Numbered from the stretch's first letter, positions 43,278-52,292 are shown. The stretch: DNA of 64,000 nucleotides from Xylanimonas cellulosilytica DSM 15894 (GCF_000024965.1 NC_013530.1:2418001-2482000), one strand, 5' to 3'. The notes: generated by a model not told the origin, from the letters alone. Made by a program: numbers and translations.

Positions 43278-43769
43278 TCACCGCTGTGCCGCGAGCGCGG
43301 CCCGCACCGCCGGCGCGACGCCGTCGGGCACCAGGTCCTCGATCACGCCGCCGTGCCGGGCGATGTCCTTGACCAGCGACGACGCGATGTGCGCGAACGC
43401 CGGGTCCGCGGGCAGGTAGACGGTCTCGACGCCGGACAGGTGCCGGTTGACGAGCGCCATCGGCAGCTCGGCGTCGAGGTCGCCGCCCCCGCGCAGGCCC
43501 TTGACCAGGGCGGTCGCGCCGACGTCGCGGCAGAAGTCCACGACCAGCCCGGGCACGACCTCGGCGCGCACGTCGGCCGTCGCGGGGTCCGCGGCGAGCG
43601 CCGCGCGCACGAGCTCGACGCGCTGGTCGAGGCTCAGCAGCCCCGTCTTCCCGGCGTTCTTCGCCACTCCGACGACGACGCCGTCGAACAGCGCGCGGGC
43701 GCGGCGCACGACGTCGAGGTGACCGAGCGTGAACGGGTCGAAGGACCCGGGGCAGACGGCGATGCTCAC
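43278..43769 (-). CDS. coaD: Phosphopantetheine adenylyltransferase
   Basis: Penultimate step of coenzyme A synthesis. The 163-residue enzyme has AVCPGSFDPFTLGHLDVVRRA (core PGSFDPFTLGH), KGLRGGGDLDAELPMALVNRHL and HIASSLVKDIARHGG. The start is GTG at 43769, 6 nt after a TAGCGT box. Confidence 0.97.
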   Translation of the reverse strand: MSIAVCPGSFDPFTLGHLDVVRRARALFDGVVVGVAKNAGKTGLLSLDQRVELVRAALAADPATADVRAEVVPGLVVDFCRDVGATALVKGLRGGGDLDAELPMALVNRHLSGVETVYLPADPAFAHIASSLVKDIARHGGVIEDLVPDGVAPAVRAALAAQR

Positions 43770-43775
43770 GCACCC

Positions 43776-43781
43776 ACGCTA
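43776..43781 (-). promoter_or_regulatory. Leaderless -10 box for coaD
   Basis: TAGCGT on the minus strand, 6 nt before GTG 43769. Confidence 0.5.
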
Positions 43782-43834
43782 ACCACGCCCGGCCTCACAA
43801 CCCGGCAGGCAGCGCCGCGCACGGGCCAGCCCGC

Positions 43835-44401
43835 TCAGGACGGTTCGGCGTAGTAGACGGCGGTCTCGCCGTAGTCCTTGCGGGCGAGCGGCTCCAGGCC
43901 GTCCGGCCAGGCGGGCTCCGGGCTGCGGGTCGACCGTTCGACGACGACGACGGCGTCGGGGGCGAGCACCCCGGGGGCGCAGAGCGACGCGAGGACGCCA
44001 CCGAGGGCCGCCTCGGACAGGTCGTAGGGCGGGTCGAGGAACACGAGGTCCAGCGGCTCCCCCGGCGCGGTGGCGAGCCCGGCGGCGAACCGGCCGGCGT
44101 CGTCACCGACCACCCGGACGGTCCCCCCGAGCCCGAGGGTGGCGACGTTGCGCTTCGCGACCTCGACCGCGCCGCGCGCCGAGTCCACGAGCGTGACGCC
44201 CACGGCCCCGCGCGAGGCCGCCTCCAGGCCGAGCGCCCCGGACCCGGCGTACAGGTCGAGCACCCGCGCCCCGTCGAGCACGTCGTAGTGCACGAGGCGG
44301 CTGAAGATCGCCTCCCGGGTGCGCTCCGACGTCGGGCGCGTGCCCTTCGCGGGCACGGCGATGCTGCGCCCCCCGACACTCCCGGCCACGATTCGAGTCA
44401 C
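43835..44401 (-). CDS. rsmD: 16S rRNA (guanine966-N2)-methyltransferase
   Basis: The 188-residue enzyme has TRIVAGSVGGRSIAVP at the N-terminus, SAM motif VLDLYAGSGALGLEAASRGA (core DLYAGSGALGLEA) and catalytic FLDPPYDL. The start is GTG at 44401, 7 nt from a TACGCT box; longer in-frame sequence reaches into the recG region without support. recG-rsmD-coaD is standard order. Confidence 0.95.
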   Translation of the reverse strand: MTRIVAGSVGGRSIAVPAKGTRPTSERTREAIFSRLVHYDVLDGARVLDLYAGSGALGLEAASRGAVGVTLVDSARGAVEVAKRNVATLGLGGTVRVVGDDAGRFAAGLATAPGEPLDLVFLDPPYDLSEAALGGVLASLCAPGVLAPDAVVVVERSTRSPEPAWPDGLEPLARKDYGETAVYYAEPS

Positions 44402-44408
44402 GCCCGCG

Positions 44409-44414
44409 AGCGTA
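44409..44414 (-). promoter_or_regulatory. Leaderless -10 box for rsmD
   Basis: TACGCT on the minus strand, 7 nt before GTG 44401. Confidence 0.45.
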
Positions 44415-44478
44415 GGACACGCCTGCCGCCAGCGACCGGCGACGTCGTCGGCCTGACGCCGGACGCGCCGAGGACGGC

Positions 44479-46728
44479 TCAGGCGCGGTCCAGGAACTCC
44501 TCCTGGTCCGGGTCGAGCTGGGCCGCGATGGCCGCCGCGAGCGCCGGGTGTGCGGCCAGGTCGACGTCGGCCGCGACGACGCCTGCCGCCTCCCGCCGGG
44601 CCTCCTCGATGAGGTCGGCGTCCTTGACCACGCGCAGCAGCCGCAGGCCGCTCGTGCGGCCCGACTGAGCCGCCCCCAGCACGTCGCCCTCCGACCGCAG
44701 CTCCAGGTCGAGCTGGGCGAGCCGGAACCCGTCGGTCGTCTCCGCGAGCGCCTCGACGCGCGCGGCCGCTGGTGTGCCGGGCTCGGCCGTCGAGACGAGG
44801 AGGCACAGGCCCGGCGCCGAGCCGCGGCCCACGCGCCCGCGGAGCTGGTGCAGCTGGGACAGGCCGAAGCGGTCCGCGTCGAACACGACCATGACGGTGG
44901 CCTCGGGGACGTCGACGCCCACCTCGATCACCGTCGTCGAGACCAGCACCTGCGAGGTGCCCGCGGCGAACCGGGTCATGGCCGCGTCCTTCTCGGCGGG
45001 CGGGAGCTGGCCGTGCAGCACGTCCACCGCGAGGCCGGCGAGGGCGGGGGTCTCGCGGAGCTGGTCGGCGACCTCGAGCACGGCGCGCAACGGGGTGCGG
45101 TCCGGCACGTCCCCGGCGGAGAGCGCGAGGAAGTCCGGCACGTCGTCGAAGTCGGTCGCAGCGGCCTTGCCCGAGACCTCGTCATCGGGGTGGATGCGCG
45201 GGCAGACGACGTAGGCGCGGTGGCCGGCGTCGACCTCCTCGCGCACGCGCTGCCAGGTGCGCTGCATCCAGCGCGGGTTGGCGGCCGGCACGACGACGGT
45301 GCTGATGCCCGCACGCCCGGCGGGGATCTGCGTCAGGGAGGACACTTCCAGGTCGCCGAAGACCGTCATCGCCACGGTGCGCGGGATCGGCGTCGCCGTC
45401 ATCACCAGCAGGTGCGGTGCCACCTTGCCCTTGGCGCGCAGCGCGTCGCGCTGCTCGACGCCGAACCGGTGCTGCTCGTCGACGACGACGAGGCCGAGGT
45501 CCGCGAACTGGACGTTCTCGCTGAGCAGGGCGTGGGTGCCGACGACGACGCCCGCCTCGCCGGAGGCCGCCTGGAGCAGGGCGGTCTTGCGGGCGGCGGC
45601 GGGCAGCGACCCCGTGAGCAGCGCGACCCGTGTCCCGTCCTCGGCCCCGCCCAGCAGCCCGCCTTCGGCGAGCGGGCCGAGCAGGGTGCGCAGGGTCCGG
45701 GCGTGCTGCGCCGCGAGCACCTCGGTGGGCGCGAGCAGGGCGGCCTGCCCGCCGGCGTCGATCACCTGGAGCATGGCCCGCAACGCCACGACCGTCTTCC
45801 CTGACCCGACCTCACCCTGCAGGAGGCGTTGCATGGGCCGCGGCTGGGCGAGGTCGTACGCGAGGTCCTCCCCCACGGACACCTGACCGGAGGTGAGCGT
45901 GAAGGGCAGCGCGGCGTCGAAGCGGTCGAGCAGCCCGCCCGGCCGCGCGGGGCGTGCCGTCGCGTCCTCGGCGGCCGTCCGCGCCCGCCGTTGCGCGATC
46001 GCCGCCTGGAGGACGAACGCCTCCTCGAACCGCAGCCGGTGCCGGCCCCGGTACGCCTCCTGCGTGTGCTGCGGCGTGTGCACGAGCTTCAGGGCGTCGT
46101 ACCGGGACGGCAGCCCCGCCCGGGCGCGGACCTCCAGCGGCACGGGGTCGGGTACGTCGTCCTCGGTCAGCGTGTCGAGCACGGTCCGCACGCAGCGCTG
46201 GATCTTCCAGGTCGGCATCGACGCCGTCGCCGGGTACATCGGGATGGGCAGGCTGGCCAGGTACAGCGCCGACTCGTCGTCGGTGACGTCGCCGCCCTCG
46301 CCCACCATGAGGTAGTCCGGGTGCGTGAGCTGCCGGGTGCCGCGGTAGACGCCGACGACGCCCGTGAACACCCCCGACGCCCCGCCGACGAGGCGCTGCT
46401 CGTGGTACCTCAGCGCGCCCGGGTGCTTGGCGAAGAACGTCAGGGTCAGCTCGTGGCGGCCGTCGCTGACCACGGCCTCCAGGCGCGCCCCGTTGCGGGA
46501 GGCGTTCGAGCGGACCGCGGTCCGCTCGACCCGCGCGAGCACCGAGACGTGCTCGCCGATCGCCAGCTTCGCCATGTCCGTGAGCTGCCCGGGCTCGGCG
46601 TAGCGCCGCGGGTAGTGGCGCAGCAGGTCGTCGACGGTGGCGAGCCCCATCTTGGCCAGCGCGTTCCCGGTGCGCGTGCCGAGCAGCCGCGTCAGCGGCT
46701 CCTGCAGCCGCCCGCCCGGCCCGCTCAT
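44479..46728 (-). CDS. recG: ATP-dependent DNA helicase RecG
   Basis: The 749-residue branch-migration helicase rescues stalled forks. The wedge/OB region is at 1-260. Helicase motifs: QGEVGSGKTVVALRAML (I), DEQHRFG (II), MTATPIPRTVAMT (III), STTVIEVGVDVPEATVMVV (V) and LHQLRGRVGRG (VI), followed by the RecG C-terminal domain. The start is ATG at 46728, overlapping the upstream DAK2 gene stop in ATGA. Confidence 0.96.
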   Translation of the reverse strand: MSGPGGRLQEPLTRLLGTRTGNALAKMGLATVDDLLRHYPRRYAEPGQLTDMAKLAIGEHVSVLARVERTAVRSNASRNGARLEAVVSDGRHELTLTFFAKHPGALRYHEQRLVGGASGVFTGVVGVYRGTRQLTHPDYLMVGEGGDVTDDESALYLASLPIPMYPATASMPTWKIQRCVRTVLDTLTEDDVPDPVPLEVRARAGLPSRYDALKLVHTPQHTQEAYRGRHRLRFEEAFVLQAAIAQRRARTAAEDATARPARPGGLLDRFDAALPFTLTSGQVSVGEDLAYDLAQPRPMQRLLQGEVGSGKTVVALRAMLQVIDAGGQAALLAPTEVLAAQHARTLRTLLGPLAEGGLLGGAEDGTRVALLTGSLPAAARKTALLQAASGEAGVVVGTHALLSENVQFADLGLVVVDEQHRFGVEQRDALRAKGKVAPHLLVMTATPIPRTVAMTVFGDLEVSSLTQIPAGRAGISTVVVPAANPRWMQRTWQRVREEVDAGHRAYVVCPRIHPDDEVSGKAAATDFDDVPDFLALSAGDVPDRTPLRAVLEVADQLRETPALAGLAVDVLHGQLPPAEKDAAMTRFAAGTSQVLVSTTVIEVGVDVPEATVMVVFDADRFGLSQLHQLRGRVGRGSAPGLCLLVSTAEPGTPAAARVEALAETTDGFRLAQLDLELRSEGDVLGAAQSGRTSGLRLLRVVKDADLIEEARREAAGVVAADVDLAAHPALAAAIAAQLDPDQEEFLDRA

Positions 46729-48386
46729 CCCTCGACCCCGATCGCCACGCCCGTCCCCGCGCGGCCGGTGCGCAGCAGCACGCACTCGGCCCCCCGCTCG
46801 TCCGCCACGTCCGCCAGCTCGGCCACGAGCTCGGGGCGCACCAGGTCGTCGGCCAGCAGGGTGACCACCTCGCCGCCCCCGTCCAGCAGGGCCCGCAGCG
46901 CGTCCTCGGCGTCGTCGGCGTCCGTGGCAGCAGCCCGCAGGCCGCCGAGCGCATCCCGCACGGCCTGGGCCACGTCGGCCTGCGGATCGTCGGCGGCCGC
47001 GGCGAGGACCGCGACCACGACGGCCGCGTGGACGTCGGTCGGGGTGTCCAGGACGACCACACCGGGCGGCGCACCGTCCTCGGCCTCGTGCTCGGCGGCC
47101 AGCCGCCGGACGGCCGGCTCGACGGCCTGCCCGCCGTTCCTGAGCACGAGCACCGTGCGCGGACCGGCGCCGACGGCGGCGAGCGCGAGGTCGCGTGCGT
47201 GCACCCCGACGGGTGCCACGGGCACGAGCACCACCGCACCCGCCCGGGCGAGCTCCGCCGCGAGCGCCGGGGCGTCGGTGCTCGCGACGACGACGAGCCC
47301 GGCGTCGGGCACGGCGAGGTGCCGCACGTGCACGGGTTCGACGCGTCCGCGCCCTGCCCACCGGCGCGCCACGGCGAGGGCGGCACCCAGGTCCGGGGTG
47401 TGCACGTGGGCCTGCCACGCCGAGTCCTCGTCCGATCCGAGGTCCGCCCCGCCGACGACGACGACGGAGCCGCCCACGGTCGCCAGGTCGGCGCGCAGGG
47501 TGTCGGCCACGCCGCCGTCGGGGAACTCGTCCGCTCCGGCCGGGCGGCGCAGCACGAACATGACCTCGAGCTCGTCGGCGCCCCAGGGCACGCCCTGGTG
47601 CCCGCCCGGGGGTGTCCACGGGCCGGGTTCGACGGCGTCGGCGTGCGCGGTGTCGTGGCCGGTCATCTCCAGGCCGAGGGTCACGGGCATCACGGCGAGC
47701 ATGCTGGTGGTCGCCACCGACACGCCCGCTCGCTCCGCGGGCTCCGGGCCGGGCGCGGTGGCGAACCTGCGGGCCACGCGCAGCGCGTCGAGCACGAGGA
47801 CCAGGCCGCAGGCGCCGGCGTCGAGCACGCCGGCGCGGGCCAGCGGAGCCAGGGTGTCCACGGAGGAGAGGGCGGCCTCGCGGGCGCCGCGCACGGCAGC
47901 CTCGAGCACGTCGTCGGCGCGGGCGCCGGGCCGCGCGGCGACGTCGTGGGCGGCCGCGGCGGCGACGTCGGCGGCCGTGAGGATGGTGCCCGGCTCGGGG
48001 TGCGCGACGGCGGTCCGGGCCGTGCCGGCGGCGACGTCGAGGGCGCGGGCGAGGGTGTCACCGCGGGTGGCGGCGACGGCGAGTCCGCGCAGCCACTCCG
48101 AGAGGATGACGCCGGAGTTGCCGCGCGCCCCCAGCAGGGCACCGCGGGCGAGCCGTCGCAGCAGGGCGGCGGCCCCGGCGTCGTCGGGCGCGGCGGCGAC
48201 CGACCGGGCCCCCTCGCGCGCGGTCAGGTGCATGTTGGTGCCGGTGTCGCCGTCGGCCACGGGGAACACGTTGACGTGGTCGATGGCGTCGCGCTCCCGC
48301 CCGAGCGCCCCGGCGGCGAGGCGCGCCCACGACCGCACGACGGCGGCGTCGAGCGCGGCGGTCACGCGCGCGTCGGCGTCCGGCAC
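46725..48386 (-). CDS. DAK2-domain (YloV/FakA-like) fatty-acid kinase family protein
   Basis: The 553-residue protein has an N-terminal DAK2 kinase domain with the Mg/ATP motif NVFPVADGDTGTNMHLT and GALLGARGNSGVILSEWLRG. The middle and C-terminal domains match YloV/FakA proteins, which phosphorylate fatty acids bound to FakB/DegV partners. No FakB is in the window. The start is GTG at 48386 with GAGGAG 6 nt upstream. Translationally coupled to recG, the usual actinobacterial order. Confidence 0.9.
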   Translation of the reverse strand: MPDADARVTAALDAAVVRSWARLAAGALGRERDAIDHVNVFPVADGDTGTNMHLTAREGARSVAAAPDDAGAAALLRRLARGALLGARGNSGVILSEWLRGLAVAATRGDTLARALDVAAGTARTAVAHPEPGTILTAADVAAAAAHDVAARPGARADDVLEAAVRGAREAALSSVDTLAPLARAGVLDAGACGLVLVLDALRVARRFATAPGPEPAERAGVSVATTSMLAVMPVTLGLEMTGHDTAHADAVEPGPWTPPGGHQGVPWGADELEVMFVLRRPAGADEFPDGGVADTLRADLATVGGSVVVVGGADLGSDEDSAWQAHVHTPDLGAALAVARRWAGRGRVEPVHVRHLAVPDAGLVVVASTDAPALAAELARAGAVVLVPVAPVGVHARDLALAAVGAGPRTVLVLRNGGQAVEPAVRRLAAEHEAEDGAPPGVVVLDTPTDVHAAVVVAVLAAAADDPQADVAQAVRDALGGLRAAATDADDAEDALRALLDGGGEVVTLLADDLVRPELVAELADVADERGAECVLLRTGRAGTGVAIGVEG

Positions 48387-48489
48387 GGTCTGCTCCTCGA
48401 TGGTCCGGGTGGGCTGGCCCCCACGGTAACCTTGTCCGCCAGGGCTTCCCGGCAGGTCTCGGCAGCTCCCTCGGGTGAGGGAACCCACG

Positions 48490-48519
48490 TTGGAGCCAGT
48501 CGGTGTCGTCGGGTATCCT
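48490..48519 (+). promoter_or_regulatory. rpmB promoter
   Basis: TTGGAG (48490-48495), 18-nt spacer, TATCCT (48514-48519), giving a leader of about 90 nt that ends with AGGAG before GTG 48617. Confidence 0.6.
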
Positions 48520-48616
48520 GTCGTGGTTGCCCGGCGTCAGCCGGGCCCCCAGACCTCTTCCACCACCACGTCGGTGCTGCCTTCAGCCCGCCGTGATCGA
48601 CACTCAGGAGACATCC

Positions 48617-48808
48617 GTGGCTGCCAACTGCGACGTCTGCGGCAAGGGCCCGGGCTTCGGGCACTCGATCTCGCACTCCCACATCCGCACGAAGCGCCGC
48701 TGGAACCCGAACATCCAGCGCGTCCGCGCCGTCGTCGCGGGCACGCCGAAGCGCGTGAACGTGTGCACCTCGTGCCTCAAGGCCGGGAAGGTCACGCGAG
48801 CCGTCTGA
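48617..48808 (+). CDS. rpmB: 50S ribosomal protein L28, zinc-ribbon form
   Basis: The 63-residue L28 has CDVCGKGPGFGHSISHSHIRTKRRWNPN (core GFGHSISHSH) and the second pair CTSC, so all four zinc Cys are present. Like L32 here, it is the form typically replaced by Cys-less paralogues under zinc starvation in Actinobacteria (established). The start is GTG with AGGAG 7 nt upstream. It is monocistronic and divergent from the DAK2-recG operon. Confidence 0.97.
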   Translation: MAANCDVCGKGPGFGHSISHSHIRTKRRWNPNIQRVRAVVAGTPKRVNVCTSCLKAGKVTRAV

Positions 48809-48827
48809 GCCGCGCCCCAGCACACGG

Positions 48828-48862
48828 CAGAGCCCGCCAGGTCCCGGACCTGGCGGGCTCTG
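48828..48862 (+). terminator. rpmB terminator
   Basis: Perfect inverted repeat, 15-bp arms (48828-48842 with 48848-48862), 19 bp after the rpmB stop. Confidence 0.8.
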
Positions 48863-48918
48863 TCGCGTGCACACCCACGCGCATTGCCAAGGATTCGTGA
48901 AGGGTTCACCAAACCGTC

Positions 48919-48947
48919 TTGGTCTTTGCTGCGGGCGGTGGCACCCT
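48919..48947 (+). promoter_or_regulatory. Candidate leaderless promoter of the GNAT gene
   Basis: TTGGTC (48919-48924), 17-nt spacer, CACCCT (48942-48947), 7 nt to ATG 48955. Confidence 0.4.
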
Positions 48948-48954
48948 TGACCGC

Positions 48955-49491
48955 ATGACGGTGGATCTCGACAGCGTGATCATCCGGGCGGCCACCCCGC
49001 AGGACGCGGCCCGCATCGCGCAGGTACACGTGACCTCGTGGCAGTCCGCGTATGCGGAGCTGCTCCCGGCCGACTACCTGGCCGATCTGGACCCCGACGT
49101 GCGGGCGGGTCGCTGGGCGTCGGTGCTCAGCACCAAGGAGGGATCGGCGACCGCCGGGCACGTGCTCGTCGCGGAGCAGGACGGCCGCACGCTGGGCTTC
49201 GCGAGCTTCGGCCTCTCGGCCGACGAGGACGCCGAACCCGGCACGTACGAGCTCTACGCGATGTACCTCGAGCCCGGTGCCTGGGGCCGCGGCGTGGCCC
49301 GCGAGCTCATGCGCACGGTGCTCGCCTCGATCCCCGCGGGTGCCGTGATGACGCTGTGGGTGCTCGACGGGAACGACCGCGCCCAGCACTTCTACCGCCG
49401 CCACGGTTTCCATCCCGACGGCGTCGAGCGGATCGACGAGATCGGCGGCGTCCCCCTCACCGAGCTGCGGTTCCGCCGCCCCGGCGCCTGA
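48955..49491 (+). CDS. GNAT family N-acetyltransferase
   Basis: The 178-residue acetyl-CoA-dependent transferase has IRAATPQDAARIAQVHVTSWQSAYAELLP (typical N-terminal VHVxSWQxAY helix). Acetyl-CoA binding motif A is YAMYLEPGAWGRGVARELM (G-x-G-x-A region), and motif B is LWVLDGNDRAQHFYRRHGF. The target is unknown. It lies between rpmB and thiL, converging on thiL 48 bp away. Confidence 0.88.
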   Translation: MTVDLDSVIIRAATPQDAARIAQVHVTSWQSAYAELLPADYLADLDPDVRAGRWASVLSTKEGSATAGHVLVAEQDGRTLGFASFGLSADEDAEPGTYELYAMYLEPGAWGRGVARELMRTVLASIPAGAVMTLWVLDGNDRAQHFYRRHGFHPDGVERIDEIGGVPLTELRFRRPGA

Positions 49492-49539
49492 CGGGCAACG
49501 GCCCGCCCGCCCCACACCCGCAGCGCGACGGCGCGCTCC

Positions 49540-50565
49540 TCACTGGTGGAAGTGGTCCCAGCCCGGGGACGTCTGCGGGGGCATGCCATCGAGCGTGACC
49601 CCGGCCGCGGGATCCGCGGGGCGGACCGCGCCCAGGCGCGTGAACCCGTCCGGGAGCGTCACGTCCGGGGGGAAGGTGGCCAGCAGGCCGTGGTCCTCGC
49701 CGCCCGCGAGCACCCAGGTGAGGGCCCGGGCGAGCGCCCGGTCGGACGCCCGGTCCGCGGCGTCGCCGAGCGCGGCGGCCGCAGGCAGCAGCTCGGCGAC
49801 GTACGGCTGCAGCGCCCCGCGTTCCAGGTCGACGACGACGCCGCTGGCCGCCGCGATCCGCCCGGCGTCACGCAGCAGGCCGTCGGAGACGTCGAGCATC
49901 GCCGTCGCGCCCGCGGCGTTCGCTGCGGGCCCCTGGTCGAGCGGCGGGGCCGGGCGCAGGAAGCCGGTGACGAAGGGGGCGAGCGGACCGGCGGCACCGG
50001 GGGCGCCGTCGCCGGGCGACGCGGCACCCGCCTCCAGCAGGGCGAGCCCGGCGGCCGACCTCCCGCGCACCCCGGCGTGCGCGACGACGTCGCCGGGCCT
50101 CGCCCCCGAGCGCAGCACGGGCGGGCGTCCGCCGAGGTCGCCGTGCACGGCGACGGACACCATCACCACCGACCCGCCCGACAGGTCGCCGCCGACGACG
50201 GCCGCGCCCACCGGGGAGCACGCGTCCGCGAGCCCGCGCGCGAGTCCTTCGACCCACGCGACCTCAAGGTCACCGGGCATCGCCAGCCCGACGACCAGCG
50301 CCGTCGGCCGCCCGCCCATCGCGGCGACGTCCGCCAGGTTCTGCGCGGCGGCGCGCACGCCGACGTCGTAGCCCGTCGACCAGCGGTGGCGGAAGTGGAA
50401 GTCCTCGACCAGCACGTCCGTGGACACCACGTACCGGCCGTCCGGGGCGGCGACGACGGCCGCGTCGTCGCCGGGACCCACCAGGGTGGCGGCCCCCGTG
50501 GGCAGCAGCGGGACGATGCGGGCCAGCAGCCCGGACTCGTCGAGGTCACGTACGCGCAGTGTCAC
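49540..50565 (-). CDS. thiL: Thiamine-monophosphate kinase
   Basis: Final step of thiamine diphosphate synthesis. The 341-residue AIR-synthase-fold enzyme has VGPGDDAAVV, STDVLVEDFHF, NLADVAAMGG, VGGDLSGG and LDVSDGLLRDAGRIA, all canonical metal and nucleotide sites. The start is GTG at 50565, 6 nt after TAAGGT on the minus strand. It is divergent from the DUF3515 lipoprotein gene with only 42 bp between start codons. Confidence 0.95.
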   Translation of the reverse strand: MTLRVRDLDESGLLARIVPLLPTGAATLVGPGDDAAVVAAPDGRYVVSTDVLVEDFHFRHRWSTGYDVGVRAAAQNLADVAAMGGRPTALVVGLAMPGDLEVAWVEGLARGLADACSPVGAAVVGGDLSGGSVVMVSVAVHGDLGGRPPVLRSGARPGDVVAHAGVRGRSAAGLALLEAGAASPGDGAPGAAGPLAPFVTGFLRPAPPLDQGPAANAAGATAMLDVSDGLLRDAGRIAAASGVVVDLERGALQPYVAELLPAAAALGDAADRASDRALARALTWVLAGGEDHGLLATFPPDVTLPDGFTRLGAVRPADPAAGVTLDGMPPQTSPGWDHFHQ

Positions 50566-50571
50566 GCGACG

Positions 50572-50601
50572 ACCTTAAGGGGCCGCGGGCGCAGGTACGG
50601 T
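50572..50601. promoter_or_regulatory. Interlocked divergent leaderless promoters of thiL and the DUF3515 gene
   Basis: Minus-strand TAAGGT (50572-50577) is 6 nt from thiL's GTG. Plus-strand TACGGT (50596-50601) is 6 nt from the lipoprotein's GTG. They are 18 bp apart, so each -10 falls on the other's -35 position. Confidence 0.55.
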
Positions 50602-50607
50602 GGGCGC

Positions 50608-51066
50608 GTGCTCCGCCGTGCCCTGCCCGCGCTCTCGCTGATCGTGCTGGTCACGGCGTGCACCCCCACCATCGCCGTCGACGCCGCCCCGGACGCCGCC
50701 AACCCGGCCTGCGCGCCGGTGATGCTCGCACTGCCGACGACGCTCGCGGGCGACCTGGCCAAGGCGAAGACGACCGCGCAGGCCACCGCCGCCTGGGGCA
50801 CCGGCGGGGCGGCCGTGACGCTGCGCTGCGGCGTCGAGCCGCCCGGACCGTCGGCGGACTGCCAGCAGGTCGACTCGGGAAGGAACGTCGTCGACTGGAT
50901 CGTGCGGGAGGGCGAGGACGGCACGTGGCGGTTCACGACCTACGGCCGCGACCCCGCCATCGAGGTCACCATCCCCCCGGCCGTCCGGGAGACGCACTCG
51001 TCGTCGATGGTCATCGACCTGGCGCAGGCGGTCAGCCTCGTCGAGGCGACGAAGACCTGCACGTAG
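50608..51066 (+). CDS. DUF3515 family lipoprotein
   Basis: The 152-residue predicted lipoprotein has a signal sequence LRRALPALSLIVLVTACTP with lipobox LVTAC, Cys at residue 18. The remainder has four further Cys (PACAP, LRCG, ADCQQ and a near-terminal TCT), which suggests disulfides in the exported domain. This matches DUF3515, a family typically beside ddl and thiL in Actinobacteria; its function is unknown. It ends 7 bp before the convergent ddl stop. Confidence 0.87.
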   Translation: MLRRALPALSLIVLVTACTPTIAVDAAPDAANPACAPVMLALPTTLAGDLAKAKTTAQATAAWGTGGAAVTLRCGVEPPGPSADCQQVDSGRNVVDWIVREGEDGTWRFTTYGRDPAIEVTIPPAVRETHSSSMVIDLAQAVSLVEATKTCT

Positions 51067-51073
51067 ACGGGCG

Positions 51074-52207
51074 CTACCGCAGGCCGGTCGGCCGTTCGAG
51101 CGCGAGCTGGATCAGCTCGTCGATGAGCTGCGGGTAGGTCAGGCCGGTCGCCTCCCACATGCGCGGGTACATGGAGAACGGCGTGAACCCGGGCATGGTG
51201 TTGATCTCGTTGACGATGACGCGCTCGTCGGGCGTCACGAACACGTCGACGCGCGACAGCCCTTCGGCGCCGACCGCGTCGAAGGTCCGCACCGCGATGG
51301 AGCGCACCTGGGCGACCACCTTGTCCGGCAGGTCCGCCGGGCAGCGCAGCTGCACCGCCGACTCGTCGAGGTACTTGGCCTCGAAGTCGTAGAAGGCGTG
51401 CGCGCCGTGGTCGACGACGATCTCGCCCGGCAGCGAGGCACGCGCCGGCAAGCCGGACCGGCCGCCCAGCACCGCGCACTCCACCTCACGCCCCTCGATG
51501 CCCTGCTCCACGATCACCTTGGGGTCGTGCCGCTGCGCCTCCGCGACGGCGGCCGGCAGGTCGGCGAGGTCGTCGACGCGGGTGATCCCCAGCGACGACC
51601 CGGCGCGCGCGGGCTTGACGAACACCGGCAGCCCGAGCCGCGCGACGGCTGCGGTGGCCTCCTCACGACGGGTCTCCCAGTCCCGGGGCAGGATCACCGT
51701 GTACGGCCCCACGGGCAGCCCTTGGCCCTCGAGCACCAGCTTCATGAAGTGCTTGTCCATGCCGACGGCGGAGGCCAGCACCCCCGCGCCGACATAGTGC
51801 ACGTCCGCGAGCTCGAGCAGGCCCTGCAGCGTGCCGTCCTCGCCGAACGGCCCGTGCAGCAGCGGGAAGACGACGTCGACCTCGCCCAGCACCCCGGGCA
51901 CCTGTCCGGGTTCGAGCACGCGCAGGGTGCGCTCCCCCGCCGTCAGCGACAGGACGACCTCCGCGCCGTCGTCGGACGTCACCTCGGGGAGGCGCCCGTC
52001 CGTGATCTCCCAGCGCTCCGGCTCGTCCGCGGCGACCACCCAGCGGCCGTCCCGGGTGATGCCCACCGGGACGACGTCGTAGACGTCACGGTCGATGGCG
52101 CGCAGCACCCCGGCCGCGGTCGCGGCGGAGATGGCGTGCTCACCGGAGCGACCCCCGAACAGGAGGGCGACGCGGGTCTTGCGGGCGGGGCTGGGCTGCT
52201 CGGACAT
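51074..52207 (-). CDS. ddl: D-alanine--D-alanine ligase
   Basis: This peptidoglycan precursor enzyme makes D-Ala-D-Ala. The 377-residue ATP-grasp protein has VALLFGGRSGEHAIS (GGRSGEH), PLLHGPFGEDGTLQG, GMDKHFMK, FVKPARAGSSLGITRV and NEINTMPGFTPFSMYP. The phenotype for vancomycin cannot be read from it. The start is ATG at 52207 with TAGTGT 7 nt upstream; longer in-frame sequence is rejected. Confidence 0.96.
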   Translation of the reverse strand: MSEQPSPARKTRVALLFGGRSGEHAISAATAAGVLRAIDRDVYDVVPVGITRDGRWVVAADEPERWEITDGRLPEVTSDDGAEVVLSLTAGERTLRVLEPGQVPGVLGEVDVVFPLLHGPFGEDGTLQGLLELADVHYVGAGVLASAVGMDKHFMKLVLEGQGLPVGPYTVILPRDWETRREEATAAVARLGLPVFVKPARAGSSLGITRVDDLADLPAAVAEAQRHDPKVIVEQGIEGREVECAVLGGRSGLPARASLPGEIVVDHGAHAFYDFEAKYLDESAVQLRCPADLPDKVVAQVRSIAVRTFDAVGAEGLSRVDVFVTPDERVIVNEINTMPGFTPFSMYPRMWEATGLTYPQLIDELIQLALERPTGLR

Positions 52208-52214
52208 CGGCCCG

Positions 52215-52220
52215 ACACTA
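52215..52220 (-). promoter_or_regulatory. Leaderless -10 box for ddl
   Basis: TAGTGT on the minus strand, 7 nt before ATG 52207. Confidence 0.45.
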
Positions 52221-52280
52221 CCGGACAGCCTCGCCCCACCCAGGGCACGACGGCCCGCGCCCCCGCCCGCTCGACGGTGA

Positions 52281-52286
52281 TAGGAA
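52281..52286 (+). promoter_or_regulatory. -10 box or ribosome site of the acyl-CoA dehydrogenase-like gene
   Basis: TAGGAA, 6 nt before ATG 52293. The embedded AGGAAA could instead act as a Shine-Dalgarno, so leaderless status is ambiguous. Confidence 0.35.
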
Positions 52287-52292
52287 AGCCTC

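Noticed and set aside
44479-47619. A 1046-residue version of RecG with a 297-residue N-terminal extension
   Set aside because: The extension overlaps the DAK2 gene in another frame and is Arg/Gly-rich noise. ATG 46728 with an ATGA junction gives a normal RecG length.
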